Below, in pieces: positions 8,683 through 18,793 of a DNA stretch of 64,000 nucleotides. The position numbers were made by a program, and so were the translations under genes. Under the pieces are notes generated by a model. It saw only the letters and a program-made list of their open reading frames with translations. It was not told the DNA's origin and searched no databases. Every line of letters starts with the position of its first letter. The first letter of the stretch is position 1. The stretch comes from Edaphobacter aggregans DSM 19364. Its GTDB lineage: Bacteria; Acidobacteriota; Terriglobia; Terriglobales; Acidobacteriaceae. The stretch spans positions 124,001 through 188,000 of the forward strand of contig NZ_JQKI01000001.1 in NCBI RefSeq assembly GCF_000745965.1. Direction: 5' to 3'.

Positions 8683-10320
8683 ATGATCGTCTGTATCGAA
8701 CCCCCTCCGCGGAGCCGCTCCTTGCGCAAGACACTCGTCGGCCTCACTCTGCTCGCCGCAGCCTCCCTCCCCGCGCAGACGATCTCGCCCTCCACCCTGC
8801 CGCGCCTCGGCACCGTCAGCCCGCGCTTCCAGTCTTTCAACATCCAGATGGTCGAGGTCACCGGCGGCTGCTTCTGGGCACCCTACAAAACGGAGACTGG
8901 GCCCGCCTCCGCCTGCCAGCCCGACTCCAGCGCCTCCATCCCCGCCGGCATGGACCCCTCGCTCTATCGCTACCGCCCGCCCATTGACCTCTCCAACCCG
9001 AAGCTTCGCAAGCTCGCCGCCGCTCTCGGGCCCTCCTACGTCCGCGTCTCCGGAACCTGGGCCAACTCCACCTACTTCCACGACTCCGATGCCCCCGCGC
9101 CCCCCAAGCCGCCCGGGGGCTTCGGCGGCATCCTCACCCGCAAGCAGTGGAAGGGTGTCATCAACTTCTCGAAGGCCGTCGACGCCCAGATCGTCACCTC
9201 CTTCGCGGTCAGCGCCGGCGTCCGCGACTCCAGCAGCTTCTGGACCCCCGCCGAGGCAAAGAAGTTTCTCGACTACACCAAAGCCGCCGGAGGCTCCATC
9301 GCGGCCGCCGAGATGTTCAACGAGCCCAGCTTCGCCTCCATCGGCGGAGCCCCCAAGGACTACGATGCCGCCGCCTACGGGCGCGACTTCAACGTCTTTC
9401 ACGCCTTCATCTCCAAAGCCGCGCCGAAGATGACTGTCCTCGGCCCCGGCTCCATCGGCGAGCCTGGGTTCGTCACACTGCTGCTGACCCTCAAGACCCC
9501 CGACATGCTCGCCGCCTCTGGCCCCGGCCTCGACGCCTTCTCCTACCACTTCTACCCAGGCGTCTCCCAACGCTGCCAGCGCACGGGAGCCGGAAGCGGT
9601 CTGGCCAAAAACACTCCGGAGGCCGCCCTCACGGACGCATGGCTTTCGCTCACCAACCGCGACGAGGCCTTCTACGCCACACTCCGTGACAAGTACCTTC
9701 CCGGCAAGCCCCTCTGGCTCACCGAGACGGGCCAGGCAGCCTGCGGTGGCGACCCCTGGGCCATCACCTTCATCGACACGTTCCGCTACCTCAACCAGCT
9801 AGGGACCCTGGCGAAACACAACGTCCAGGTCGTCATCCACAACACCTTGGCCGCCAGCGACTACGCCCTGCTCGACGAGGAGACCTTCACCCCGCACCCC
9901 AATTACTGGGCCGCCCTCGTCTGGCGCCGCCTGATGGGTACCACAGTACTCGACGCCGACCCCGCCGCAGCCCCCAGCGGCACACCCTCCACCCCGGGCC
10001 TCTACCTCTACGCCCACTGCCTCCGCGCGCAGCCCGGAGTCCCGGCCAACTCCGGCGCAGTCGTTATCCTCGCCATCAACGCCGACCGCAACGCCCCGCG
10101 CGAGATCACACTGCCCGAGGCCTCGCTCCGCTACACCCTAGCCTCCGACAATCTCACCAGCACGCAGGTCGCCCTCAACGGAGTCGACCTCAGGCTCGAC
10201 AACAAAGGCAACCTCCCCACCCTCATCGGAACCCCAACGCCAGCAGGCAAGATTACCCTCGCCCCCACCACCATCACCTTCCTGGCAGTCGCTAAAGCCA
10301 ACAACCCCGCCTGCCGCTAA
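8683..10320 (+). CDS. Secreted GH79-like glycoside hydrolase (heparanase/glucuronidase-like)
   Basis: 545 residues. A basic N-terminus and hydrophobic stretch (about residues 15-32, ending LPAQ) suggest export. A TIM-barrel clan GH-A enzyme is indicated by EMFNEPS (acid/base Glu214) and PLWLTETGQ (nucleophile Glu348). Glycine-rich text and SYHFYPG sit between them, as in family 79 N-terminal domains; the last ~110 residues look like the C-terminal beta domain. Cleavage of glucuronic-acid-containing glycans is inferred from the family only. ATG 8683 lies right on a GCAGG, so a downstream TTG near 8722 is an alternative start. Confidence 0.78.
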   Translation: MIVCIEPPPRSRSLRKTLVGLTLLAAASLPAQTISPSTLPRLGTVSPRFQSFNIQMVEVTGGCFWAPYKTETGPASACQPDSSASIPAGMDPSLYRYRPPIDLSNPKLRKLAAALGPSYVRVSGTWANSTYFHDSDAPAPPKPPGGFGGILTRKQWKGVINFSKAVDAQIVTSFAVSAGVRDSSSFWTPAEAKKFLDYTKAAGGSIAAAEMFNEPSFASIGGAPKDYDAAAYGRDFNVFHAFISKAAPKMTVLGPGSIGEPGFVTLLLTLKTPDMLAASGPGLDAFSYHFYPGVSQRCQRTGAGSGLAKNTPEAALTDAWLSLTNRDEAFYATLRDKYLPGKPLWLTETGQAACGGDPWAITFIDTFRYLNQLGTLAKHNVQVVIHNTLAASDYALLDEETFTPHPNYWAALVWRRLMGTTVLDADPAAAPSGTPSTPGLYLYAHCLRAQPGVPANSGAVVILAINADRNAPREITLPEASLRYTLASDNLTSTQVALNGVDLRLDNKGNLPTLIGTPTPAGKITLAPTTITFLAVAKANNPACR

Positions 10321-10328
10321 ATCGGCGT

Positions 10329-10348
10329 GTTATAATTTTTGTTATAAC
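10329..10348. promoter_or_regulatory. Palindromic operator/promoter of the AbrB-Doc module
   Basis: Perfect inverted repeat GTTATAA-N6-TTATAAC; the arms contain TATAA-like -10 sequence and end just before AAGGAGG, the ribosome site of the antitoxin gene 7 bases before its ATG. Toxin-antitoxin pairs are usually autorepressed at such sites, so antitoxin binding here is a direct inference. Confidence 0.7.
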
Positions 10349-10362
10349 AAGGAGGCCTTCAC

Positions 10363-10590
10363 ATGGCGACAGCAGCGAAAGTCATCTCCATTGGAAACTC
10401 GATCGGCATCATTTTGCCGAAAGAAGTGGCAGCTCGTCTCCATGTCGACAAGGGCGATACCGTCTTTCTCACCGAATCCCCCGACGGTGTTCGCCTCTCT
10501 CCATACGACGACAATTTCGCGCGCAAGCTGGATGCGATGGAACAGGTCATGCGGGAGAACCGCGACGTGCTCAAGAGGCTCGCCGAATAG
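10363..10590 (+). CDS. AbrB/MazE-type antitoxin
   Basis: 75-residue swapped-hairpin DNA-binding protein. The N-terminus KVISIGNSIGIILPKEVAARLHVDKGDTVFL is the classic AbrB/MazE/SpoVT fold, and the C-terminal ~30 residues are an acidic/basic helix likely to wrap the toxin. The start ATG has AAGGAGG at 7 bases. Its stop TAG abuts the GTG of the Doc toxin gene, giving translational coupling. Expected to neutralise the toxin and repress the operon from the upstream palindrome. Doc is more often paired with Phd, so an AbrB partner is a noted variant. Confidence 0.9.
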   Translation: MATAAKVISIGNSIGIILPKEVAARLHVDKGDTVFLTESPDGVRLSPYDDNFARKLDAMEQVMRENRDVLKRLAE

Positions 10591-10989
10591 GTGAACGAGC
10601 CGGTCTGGATCGATAAACCCGAGACACTCATCGCACATTCCCGCCAGCTCGCCGAGCACGGAGGCGCCGACGGCGTCCGTGACGAGACATTGCTTGAATC
10701 CGCCCTCGCAAAGCCGAGGAATGTCTTTGCTTATGAAGCTTATGAAGACAACTGCGACATCTTTCGTCTCGCCGCCTCGTACGCCTACGGCGTTGCCCGC
10801 AACCATCCCTTCGTAGACGGCAACAAACGCACATCTCTCGTCGTCTCAGAGGGCTTCCTGCGTATCAATGGCTATAGGATCGTATCCAGGCCTGAAGACA
10901 AATACTTCACCTTCCTCCATCTGGCAGACGGCACTCTTTCTGAAGACGAGTTAGCCGCATGGTTCCGCTCCCACGCTGAACCTCTCTGA
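10591..10989 (+). CDS. doc: Doc-type Fic-fold toxin
   Basis: 132-residue death-on-curing family protein. The Fic motif HPFVDGNKR (His72 to Arg80) is intact, preceded by the helix DIFRLAASYAYGVAR, and by GVRDETLLESALAKP near residue 28, which is typical of Doc. Doc proteins phosphorylate EF-Tu and stop translation. The GTG start directly follows the antitoxin stop with no gap. All visible key residues are present, so the toxin is probably active. Confidence 0.9.
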   Translation: MNEPVWIDKPETLIAHSRQLAEHGGADGVRDETLLESALAKPRNVFAYEAYEDNCDIFRLAASYAYGVARNHPFVDGNKRTSLVVSEGFLRINGYRIVSRPEDKYFTFLHLADGTLSEDELAAWFRSHAEPL

Positions 10990-11011
10990 GGCTTTAAACT
11001 CTTTAGAGACA

Positions 11012-11257
11012 ATGCCCCGCCACAAGACAACCGACCCCGGCTACACCAACCCTAACGGCCAGATCGTCATCCGCCGCACCGGCTTCCCCTCCGAAACCTT
11101 CCCCGGCCAGACCATCTACCACCTCCGCTGCACTCATTGCGGGCACGATTACGGCGCCAACGGCACCGACATCCACCTCCGCCGCTGCCCAAGCCACCAG
11201 AACGGCGCCAAGGGCGAGCCTCTCCGCGACCCCGCTCCGAATCTTTTTGGTCACTAA
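11012..11257 (+). CDS. Small hypothetical protein with C-x2-C and late Cys
   Basis: 81 residues. LRCTHCGHDYGANGTDIHLRRCPSHQ suggests a single zinc-binding ribbon (Cys, Cys, His, Cys). The first half is polar with no signal peptide. It starts 23 bases after the Doc stop and could be cotranscribed with the toxin module, but the spacing and lack of a strong ribosome site leave this open. Function unknown. Confidence 0.6.
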   Translation: MPRHKTTDPGYTNPNGQIVIRRTGFPSETFPGQTIYHLRCTHCGHDYGANGTDIHLRRCPSHQNGAKGEPLRDPAPNLFGH

Positions 11258-11474
11258 AGTCGTCTAAAGATATTGTGGTATCCTGTGATTCGCTGGGGAA
11301 GTATGCCCTTGAATGCCCTGACCTTTAGGGTCCGGCTGGCCAAAGCGGTCTAAACCGCTACCTGCTCCCTGACACCACGGAATCAACCCAGGGATAAATC
11401 CGCCCCAAGCCTACAGAAATTCGCCTGAGCGGCATCCCATATATAAGAAATATTTTTGAGGAGCGCGCACCCTC
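11258..11474 (+). other. Upstream region of rpoD
   Basis: 217 bases with no supported gene. It contains short complementary segments around 11325-11365 (AGCGGT/ACCGCT) that could fold in an rpoD leader, but no tRNA or riboswitch signature was found. GAGGAG at 11458-11463 is the likely rpoD ribosome site, rather far from the start. Confidence 0.35.
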
Positions 11475-13184
<1,710 letters not shown>

Positions 13185-13211
13185 CAAACAACATCAACCC
13201 AGAAACACCAG

Positions 13212-13235
13212 AAGGCCGCGATCAATCGCGGCCTT
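13212..13235 (+). terminator. rpoD terminator
   Basis: AAGGCCGCGAT / ATCGCGGCCTT perfect arms with a tiny loop, followed by CTTCTTTG, 27 bases after the rpoD stop. Confidence 0.85.
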
Positions 13236-13339
13236 CTTCTTTGTCCATCAGAACTGCAGCAGAAGAGGTATACAATTCGTCGGACAGTTCGGTAGTGCAC
13301 GGCGGGCCTTCTGAAATTTGAGCTTTCACGGAGGGAACG

Positions 13340-14764
13340 ATGCGCTTCTATTCCTGTAGAGTCTGGCCAGTGGTTCTTGGTGCCGTGGTATTGTCGCTGA
13401 CCGCGTGCAAACAGCAGACGCCGACGGGCGCAAATGAAGCCGCGAACTCGGCGCGAGCAGCGGCGAAGGACGCCTACCTGTACGGGTATCCCCTGGTGAT
13501 GATGGATGTCACCCGCGCCAAGATGACGAATGTTCCGTCGCCGTCTGGAACCAATGCGCCGGTGGGTCAGTTTGCAAGTGTACGAGCGTTTCCGGACGCC
13601 ACGTTTACCGATGTTGTAAGTCCTAACGCGGACACGTTGTATTCGATAGCGTGGTTGGATCTACAGCAGGAGCCGATTGTGCTGAGCGTTCCGGATACGC
13701 ACGGCCGCTATTACCTGGTGCAGATGGTGGACGGGTGGACGGATGTGTTTGCATCGCCCGGAAAGCGGACTACCGGAACGGCGAAGGCGGATTATGCCGT
13801 CACCGGGCCAGGCTGGTCGGGCACCCTGCCGGCCGGGATGAAGGAGATCAAGTCTCCTACTGCGCTGGTATGGGCTATTGGGCGGACGCAGACGAACGGC
13901 AAGGCCGATTATGCAGCGTGCATACGATTCAGGACGGCTATAAGCTGACTCCACTAAGTGCGTGGGGGAAGCCGTACACTCCGCCGAAGAATGTGCCGGT
14001 TGATCCGAAGCTCGACGCAAAAATCGCGCCGGTGGAATTGGTGGCGGCGATGGATGCGGCGACGTTCTTCAACAGGCTGGCGATGCTGATGAAGGACAAT
14101 CCTCCAGCGGCGGCGGATGGGCCAATGGTAGCGAAGATGGCGAGCATTGGAATCGTGCCGGGGCAGCCGTTTGATCTGAACAAGAACGGAAGCGATGCCG
14201 CAAAGGCGATCTCCGATGGTGTGGATGAGGGGAAGAAGAGAGCGCTGGAGCTGGGTCAAAATCCGGGAATTGGCAAAGCTGAGAACGGATGGATGCTGAT
14301 AACTTCGGTCGTGGGCGACTTTGGCACAAACTACGATGCACGGGCAGGAGTTGCTGTGTTCGGAATAGGCGCCAATCTGGTGGCAGACGCGTTCTATCCG
14401 GTAGCTCGCGTCGATGGTGATGGCCAGCCGCTCAATGGAGCGAACAAGTACGTTGTGCACTTCGACAAGGGGCAGATGCCGCCCGTGAATGCGTTCTGGT
14501 CATTGACGATGTACAACGCCAAGCAGGCTTTTGTGGCGAATCCGATCAACCGCTATGCGATTGGAGACAGGGACAAGCTGAAGTTCAACAAGGATGGTTC
14601 GCTGGATATCTATGTTCAGCATGATTCGCCAGGGGAAGGACAAAGAGTCGAATTGGCTCCCTGCGGACAAGGGCTCGTTCAACGTGGTGATGCGGATGTA
14701 CTGGCCAAAGGAAGCCGCGTTCAATGGGAGCTGGAATCCGCCGCCGATCAAGAAGATGGGTTGA
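13340..14764 (+). pseudogene. DUF1254/DUF1214-type lipoprotein-like gene, two frameshifts
   Basis: A single ~475-residue protein is spread over two changes of frame. The first part starts at ATG 13340, 5 bases after GGAGGGAA. It has a signal peptide with a lipobox-like LSLTACKQ and the DUF1254 motif AYLYGYPLVMMDVTRAKM. At about 13918 one base is missing (GCGTGCAT where GCGGTGCAT restores frame). The middle part holds the DUF1214-like NAFWSLTMYNAK region. At about 14631-14634 one extra G in GGGG shifts frame again; after removal the tail reads NVVMRMYWPKEAAFNGSWNPPPIKKMG and stops at 14764. Either a decayed gene or two sequencing indels. Family proteins are secreted and of unclear function. 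Confidence 0.85.
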
Positions 14765-14770
14765 ACTCTA

Positions 14771-14869
14771 GGCCGGGTGCCCCATTCATGACGCCGGGTG
14801 CGAGGTGCCCCATTCATGATGCAGCCTCATCGCGGGCATGAGTGGGAACATTCGAGCGAAGCCCGAACC
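14771..14869 (+). repeat. Two-hairpin palindromic repeat, copy A (one and a half units)
   Basis: A partial unit (GCCGGGTGCCCCATTCATGA) followed by a complete unit: CCCATTCATGATGCAGCCTC, GGCATGAGTGGG, then TTCGAGCGAAGCCCGAA. It begins 6 bases after the restored stop of the DUF1254 gene. Confidence 0.85.
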
Positions 14870-14899
14870 CGCACCAGAACGACCTAAACAGCCGCACAA

Positions 14900-15047
14900 G
14901 CCAGTCCTTCCAGGTCACCCGCGAGCGCATCCGCCAGATCGAAGCCAAAGCCTCTCCGCAAGCTGCGCCACCCCAGCCGCAGCCGCAAGCTAAAGGCGTT
15001 TGTCGACGGAGTCAAAGAGGCCTAACCCAACACCAACGCAGAAACAC
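14900..15047 (+). pseudogene. Duplicated 3' end of rpoD
   Basis: About 148 bases matching 13060-13206 (sigma region 4.2, the stop and ~20 bases of 3' flank) with a one-base insertion (GCCTCTCCGC against GCCCTCCGC) and about ten substitutions. The insertion destroys the reading frame after [13 protein letters not shown]. It is preceded by the palindromic repeat, not by the rest of a sigma gene. With rpoD itself it brackets the DUF1254 gene as imperfect direct repeats. Confidence 0.9.
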
Positions 15048-15051
15048 TCCA

Positions 15052-16569
15052 TCAGGAAGGAGAACCTACTGGCTGAGCTACCGATGACTCCTGCCGGTGC
15101 CGCAACGCAAGCGCAAGCAGAACAACTATGATTGCCTGCGACACCAAGGCCATCGCTGCGAGCAGCCTTGGATCCGAGCTATTGGTGGGGATCACAAAGT
15201 TCAGTACCGCCCAGGCAGTCAGCACAAGACACAGAGTCCGGACCGAAGGTACGATCGTGGCCGCCAGTAGTGTCAGAAGCCAGAGTACCGCGAAGAGCTC
15301 ATACCGCGGCAGAAACGGACTTCGCAGCGAGGCCAGGATCAGAATCGTCAGCCAGATCAGCGGCTGCACATTACGACCTGGTGTTCGCCTTGCGACAACA
15401 ATCGTGGCAGCAAGAACAATCAGCGTGTAGATCGAGCCTACGATCTTCATGACTTCAAACGATCCATTGGGCAAGCCAAATAACTCCAGCTTGAACAGGA
15501 ACCCGGGAACGGACAGATTTTTTGCGACAGTGCCAGGATTATTACGGAAGGCCGCGAACGATTCGCCGCTCAAGAGTCTGGGCAGATGGTCGAGAAACGC
15601 CACATAAGGAACTCGCCCCGTGTCCAGCAAAGAGATTCCCACCAGCGCAGCGAAGAAGGCCGTCGTCCATGCGACTGCACGCCACTCGCGTCGCACAGCC
15701 AGGTAGACGATCAGCATGCCCGGAAACAACTTGCTGACAGTCACGAAGGCCAGCAGAGCGCCGCCGGCGGCATAGCGGCGCTGCGCAAAGAACACCATCG
15801 CAAGCATGGCGAGGGAGAATACTGCCGCCTGCAGATTTCCCATCTGCAACGTGCCGATCGTTATGTCGGCGGCGAGCACCAGAGGGGAGAGCAGCAGTAC
15901 GCGGGTTCCGATGACTGGATCAAACATCTGCGCCACAGCGAGCAGCCCGATAAGCACGAGCGAACCATTGAGCGCGAACCAGAGCATGCGAAAGTTCAAA
16001 AACTGCGGCGCCACCATCGCCAGCGTTCGAGGCAGCAAAAGAAACGGCGGCGGATATTCGTACTTATCGATGTCGAAAGGTCCGATGGTCCGCGGCGTCC
16101 GGCGAGCATTTGGGTCCTGTTGTGGGAGTGAATACAGCGTGAACTCGTCATAGATATTGGGCCCCGTCGCTATCGATTGAGCAGCCACGAAGTAAGCCGT
16201 CGTGCACAAATGGCTGGTCGGAAGCCCCATTCCGCGCGAAGGGCCCAGGGCATAGCCCACTGCTGCAGGATTCACGATAAAGACGCACAACCGCGCCAAC
16301 TGGATGAGCGACACAATCGCCGCGAGCACAAACACTATGCTCAAGGCGCGCGAAGCCGCCTTCTCTTCCAACGGAACAACCGGCCGTTTCCAGGAAACCC
16401 ATCCGACACCAGCCGCAACGCCAACAGAAAGGAGAACGGCAACCCAGCGTAACGCGCCGAGTCCCATAATGCCGGCGAATGCAAAAACTCCAAAGGCGCC
16501 GGCAAGCCACACAGCGACCAGGTCACGCAACAGACGAGACGAGACGAAGCGGATAGACCCAGCTTGCAT
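15052..16569 (-). CDS. GT87-like integral membrane mannosyltransferase family protein
   Basis: 505 residues with about 10-12 hydrophobic segments. It resembles DUF2029/GT87 polyprenyl-phosphate mannosyltransferases, with a long periplasmic loop (SIATGPNIYDEFTLYSLP, YEYPPPFLLLPRTLA) after the first segments; the aromatic YEYPP motif is typical of that family. Predicted to transfer a sugar from a lipid carrier at the outer face of the membrane. The start is ATG 16569, 5 bases after AGAGG; an upstream GTG two codons earlier is less likely. Its 3' end meets the rpoD-tail copy. Confidence 0.78.
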   Translation of the reverse strand: MQAGSIRFVSSRLLRDLVAVWLAGAFGVFAFAGIMGLGALRWVAVLLSVGVAAGVGWVSWKRPVVPLEEKAASRALSIVFVLAAIVSLIQLARLCVFIVNPAAVGYALGPSRGMGLPTSHLCTTAYFVAAQSIATGPNIYDEFTLYSLPQQDPNARRTPRTIGPFDIDKYEYPPPFLLLPRTLAMVAPQFLNFRMLWFALNGSLVLIGLLAVAQMFDPVIGTRVLLLSPLVLAADITIGTLQMGNLQAAVFSLAMLAMVFFAQRRYAAGGALLAFVTVSKLFPGMLIVYLAVRREWRAVAWTTAFFAALVGISLLDTGRVPYVAFLDHLPRLLSGESFAAFRNNPGTVAKNLSVPGFLFKLELFGLPNGSFEVMKIVGSIYTLIVLAATIVVARRTPGRNVQPLIWLTILILASLRSPFLPRYELFAVLWLLTLLAATIVPSVRTLCLVLTAWAVLNFVIPTNSSDPRLLAAMALVSQAIIVVLLALALRHRQESSVAQPVGSPS

Positions 16570-16692
16570 AACCACCTCTTAATAATGAAATTGTCTCGGA
16601 GCCCTGAAGTCCCGGATGCTACGTTGATCGATCATCGGTGTCAACAATACAGGCGGGTGGCCTACACATAAATCCAATGCATACTTCGGGTG

Positions 16693-16769
16693 GCCGGGTG
16701 GCCAGGTGCCCCATCCATGCTGCAGCCTCATCGCGGCATGAGTGGGATCATTCGAGCGAAGCTCGAACC
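16693..16769 (+). repeat. Two-hairpin palindromic repeat, copy B
   Basis: CCCCATCCATGCTGCAGCCT ... GGCATGAGTGGGATC, then the second hairpin TTCGAGCGAAGCTCGAA. One base separates it from the stop codon of a minus-strand XRE fragment. Confidence 0.88.
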
Positions 16770-16770
16770 G

Positions 16771-16857
16771 CTAAGCCACAATCTTCAGCCCCTTCTTCTC
16801 CACCAGACTCAGCAGCTTCAGCGAAGCTCCCTGCGGATGCTTCTCTCCGCTCTCCCA
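16771..16857 (-). pseudogene. 3' fragment of XRE antitoxin-like gene, copy 1
   Basis: 28 codons plus stop, reading WESGEKHPQGASLKLLSLVE and ending KKGLKIVA, nearly identical to the C-termini of the fragments at 18794 and 20193. The helix-turn-helix itself is missing: homology ends at the Trp codon. Read towards the palindromic repeat, its stop touches copy B. Confidence 0.85.
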
Positions 16858-16912
16858 CCGAGTTGGGAATATAACCGATGGTTCTGTGTTCTCTCATTGG
16901 GGACATCATCGA

Positions 16913-17284
16913 ATGACAACACTGATGCAGACATCTGCACTCGAAGCAAAAGAAGTTGTGCTAAAGCTTGGGATGGCAATCAATGATGAGAGTTTTGAGC
17001 AGGCCAGAAGATATGTCAGCGATGATATGAAGTACGTCGGTCCCTTTGGCTCCCGCATTGGAGCCGAAGCATATCTTAAGGAAATTGAACATCTTCGTCT
17101 GAAATTCGATATTCAAAGGATCTTTGCTGATGGCGATGATGTATGCGTGATGTATGACATTACCGTGTCAGGTATCACGCTATTTGCCTGCGGCTGGTTT
17201 CAGGTTACGGACGAAAAGGTCAGGTCCCTGAGAGTAACGTTTGACCCTCGGCCTCTTCTTCCTGAATCCGACGCAAGCATATAA
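16913..17284 (+). CDS. SnoaL/NTF2-like small protein
   Basis: 123 residues (TTLMQTSALEAKEVVLKLGM at the start), no signal peptide. The pattern of N-terminal helices, FEQARRYVSDDMKYVGPFGS, then alternating strands (DVCVMYDITVSG, FACGWFQVTDEKVRSLRVTF) matches the NTF2-like/SnoaL fold used by small isomerases, cyclases and ligand-binding proteins. The ATG at 16913 follows GGGGA by about 9 bases. Lone gene between repeats; base composition is less GC-rich than core genes, suggesting acquisition. Specific function unknown. Confidence 0.72.
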   Translation: MTTLMQTSALEAKEVVLKLGMAINDESFEQARRYVSDDMKYVGPFGSRIGAEAYLKEIEHLRLKFDIQRIFADGDDVCVMYDITVSGITLFACGWFQVTDEKVRSLRVTFDPRPLLPESDASI

Positions 17285-17310
17285 ATCGGCCCGCTCGAGC
17301 GCATACTCAC

Positions 17311-17386
17311 GCCGGGTGCCGAGTGCCCCATTCATGACGCAGCCTCATCGCGGCATGAGTGGGATCATTCGAGCGAAGCTCGAACC
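17311..17386 (+). repeat. Two-hairpin palindromic repeat, copy C
   Basis: GCCGGGTGCCGAGTGCCCCA, TTCATGACGCAGCCTCATCG, CGGCATGAGTGGGATC, TTCGAGCGAAGCTCGAA: the most canonical copy. It lies 26 bases after the NTF2-like stop. Confidence 0.9.
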
Positions 17387-17420
17387 GTCTCTCCAACGCT
17401 CCCGCAGCCTTGGAAGCGAA

Positions 17421-17606
17421 TCAGGCTACCTTGGCTCCAACCGGCCGCTCCTTCGAACCCGCGATCCTCGTAAACGCGTTCGTGATCGTCTCCTGCGTGT
17501 TTCGGTTCGAAACATGAAGCATGCGGGTCGTCTTCGACACCGTCTGGCAGAGCTGGTACTTATTCCCAATCGTCTCTTTTGCGCGAAAAATGGCTTCCGA
17601 ACGCAT
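17421..17606 (-). CDS. Small RNA-polymerase-omega-like protein
   Basis: 61 residues starting MRSEAIFRAKETIGNKYQLC and continuing QTVSKTTRMLHVSNRNTQET. The order MRSE-x-IF-A, N-K/R-Y/F-L, SK-TR-LH, R-TQ-T, A-x-x-RI follows the short omega (RpoZ) subunits of acidobacterial and related genomes, as I remember them. The start ATG is 5 bases after GGGAGG, a strong ribosome site. It could be a second, diverged omega or a regulatory mimic. Located alone among repeats. Assignment is tentative. Confidence 0.5.
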   Translation of the reverse strand: MRSEAIFRAKETIGNKYQLCQTVSKTTRMLHVSNRNTQETITNAFTRIAGSKERPVGAKVA

Positions 17607-18219
17607 ACATGCCTCCCGTTCCGTTACGGCGCGTCAGATTGTGGCGTTGATCTGAAGTCGCAGGTGAGCTGCAGCGTCTGAACCGCTCGCAGGCGACCGC
17701 CCGCAAGTCCTGTTCTCATTCAAGTCTATACCTCCTCCGGCAAAACCAGGCGCCGAGCACCTCATTCACGCCACAGCCTCACCACGATTCCGCCTGCCGA
17801 TCTTCCTCACGCAGGCTCTCAAAGCCAGCAGCAGCAACGTCGGCCTGATCGAAGACTTTGCTCAGGCAACCCGCTGATCGGTCTCACCATCAACTTGGCC
17901 TGTGGTTCTCTCCTCGCTTTTCCTGAAACCGGCGAGTAGCACTGAGGCCGGACCCTTTTCATTGAAGCGTTTGCCGACAATCCAGTGATACGAAGACGTG
18001 AATGAAGCAGAGCGTCTCGCACAGGATCGGCCTTTCGGCTCATTTGATTGCGTGGGCGAACGCGATCAACTCGCCGCAGCGCGTGGTGCTGAACATCGGG
18101 CACCGGAACACCTCGAAAGTTAGTGACTCAAATCACCGACAAGCAATTCACACAGGGCTATCGTTCAGGCTGTTGAGAACTACCACGCACGTCAATAGAA
18201 CCGAAAAGAGGATAATTTT
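17607..18219. other. 613-base region without a supported gene
   Basis: Contains a degenerate piece of the palindromic repeat at about 17750-17788 (CGCCGAGCACCTCATTCACG, CCACAGCCTCACCACG) and short open frames on both strands without ribosome sites or recognisable motifs. A short plus-strand stretch at 17808-17880 (QALKASSSNVGLIEDFAQATR) reads like a gene tail but could not be assigned. The last ~40 bases hold the ribosome site of the YciF-like gene. Confidence 0.5.
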
Positions 18220-18723
18220 ATGGCAATCCAAAACCCACAAGAATTCGTCGTCCAGCTACTTAGCAACCTCCGCCAAGGCACAGAGCGGAGCGTAGAATTT
18301 TATCGAGAACTCAGCCAGCTTGCGTGGGAACCAGACGTAAAGGAGGCTCTGGAAGCGCGGGCTTTTATCTCCGAGAAAGTTCTCGCCACCCAGGACCAAT
18401 GTTTCAAACTCATCGGCGAAAGGCCCATGACGGGTAATTCGCGCATCCATGACATCTTTGTAGAGGACTTCCGCAAGGAGGTCGCCGAGATACAAAACCC
18501 GGCCGCAAAACACCTGTTCATCCTGGCAAAGGCCATCCACCTGACTCACCTTCGCATTGCGGAGTACATGGCTTTGGTCGCGACAGCGGATATTACCGGC
18601 CACTATGGCGTCGGCGTACTGCTTGAAAGCTGTTTAGCGGATAACCTTGCGTTTGTTGAACGGACACGGCGCTTGGTCCGGAATGCCGTTGAAACCAGAG
18701 TGGCCACGAGGATGGCCGCCTAG
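18220..18723 (+). CDS. YciF/DUF892-like ferritin-fold stress protein
   Basis: 167 residues, almost all helical: FVVQLLSNLRQGTERSVEFY, then AFISEKVLATQDQCFKLIGE, then ILAKAIHLTHLRIAEYMALV and a last helix LADNLAFVERTRRLVRNAVE. This four-helix pattern and the HLRIAEY-type motif match the YciE/YciF (DUF892) family, induced under osmotic or oxidative stress in other bacteria. Start ATG with GAGGA 7 bases upstream. The palindromic repeat begins on the base after its stop codon. Confidence 0.72.
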   Translation: MAIQNPQEFVVQLLSNLRQGTERSVEFYRELSQLAWEPDVKEALEARAFISEKVLATQDQCFKLIGERPMTGNSRIHDIFVEDFRKEVAEIQNPAAKHLFILAKAIHLTHLRIAEYMALVATADITGHYGVGVLLESCLADNLAFVERTRRLVRNAVETRVATRMAA

Positions 18724-18793
18724 GCAGGGTACCCCATTCATGACGCAGCCTCATCGCGGCATGGGTGGGGTCCTTCGAGCGAAGCTCGAACCC
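18724..18793 (+). repeat. Two-hairpin palindromic repeat, copy D
   Basis: GGTACCCCATTCATGACGCA ... GGCATGGGTGGGGTCC, TTCGAGCGAAGCTCGAA. It fills exactly the gap between the stop of the YciF-like gene (+) and the stop of XRE fragment 2 (-). Confidence 0.9.

Noticed and set aside
11300-11400. Possible tRNA or riboswitch before rpoD
   Set aside because: No cloverleaf, no TTCGANNC arm in position, no riboswitch core.
14842-15087. 81-codon plus-strand frame over the rpoD-tail copy
   Set aside because: Its protein is the frameshifted translation of the duplicated rpoD end, not a gene.
17819-18103. 94-codon minus-strand frame
   Set aside because: No start signal, Arg/Cys-rich random-like composition, no recognised motif.
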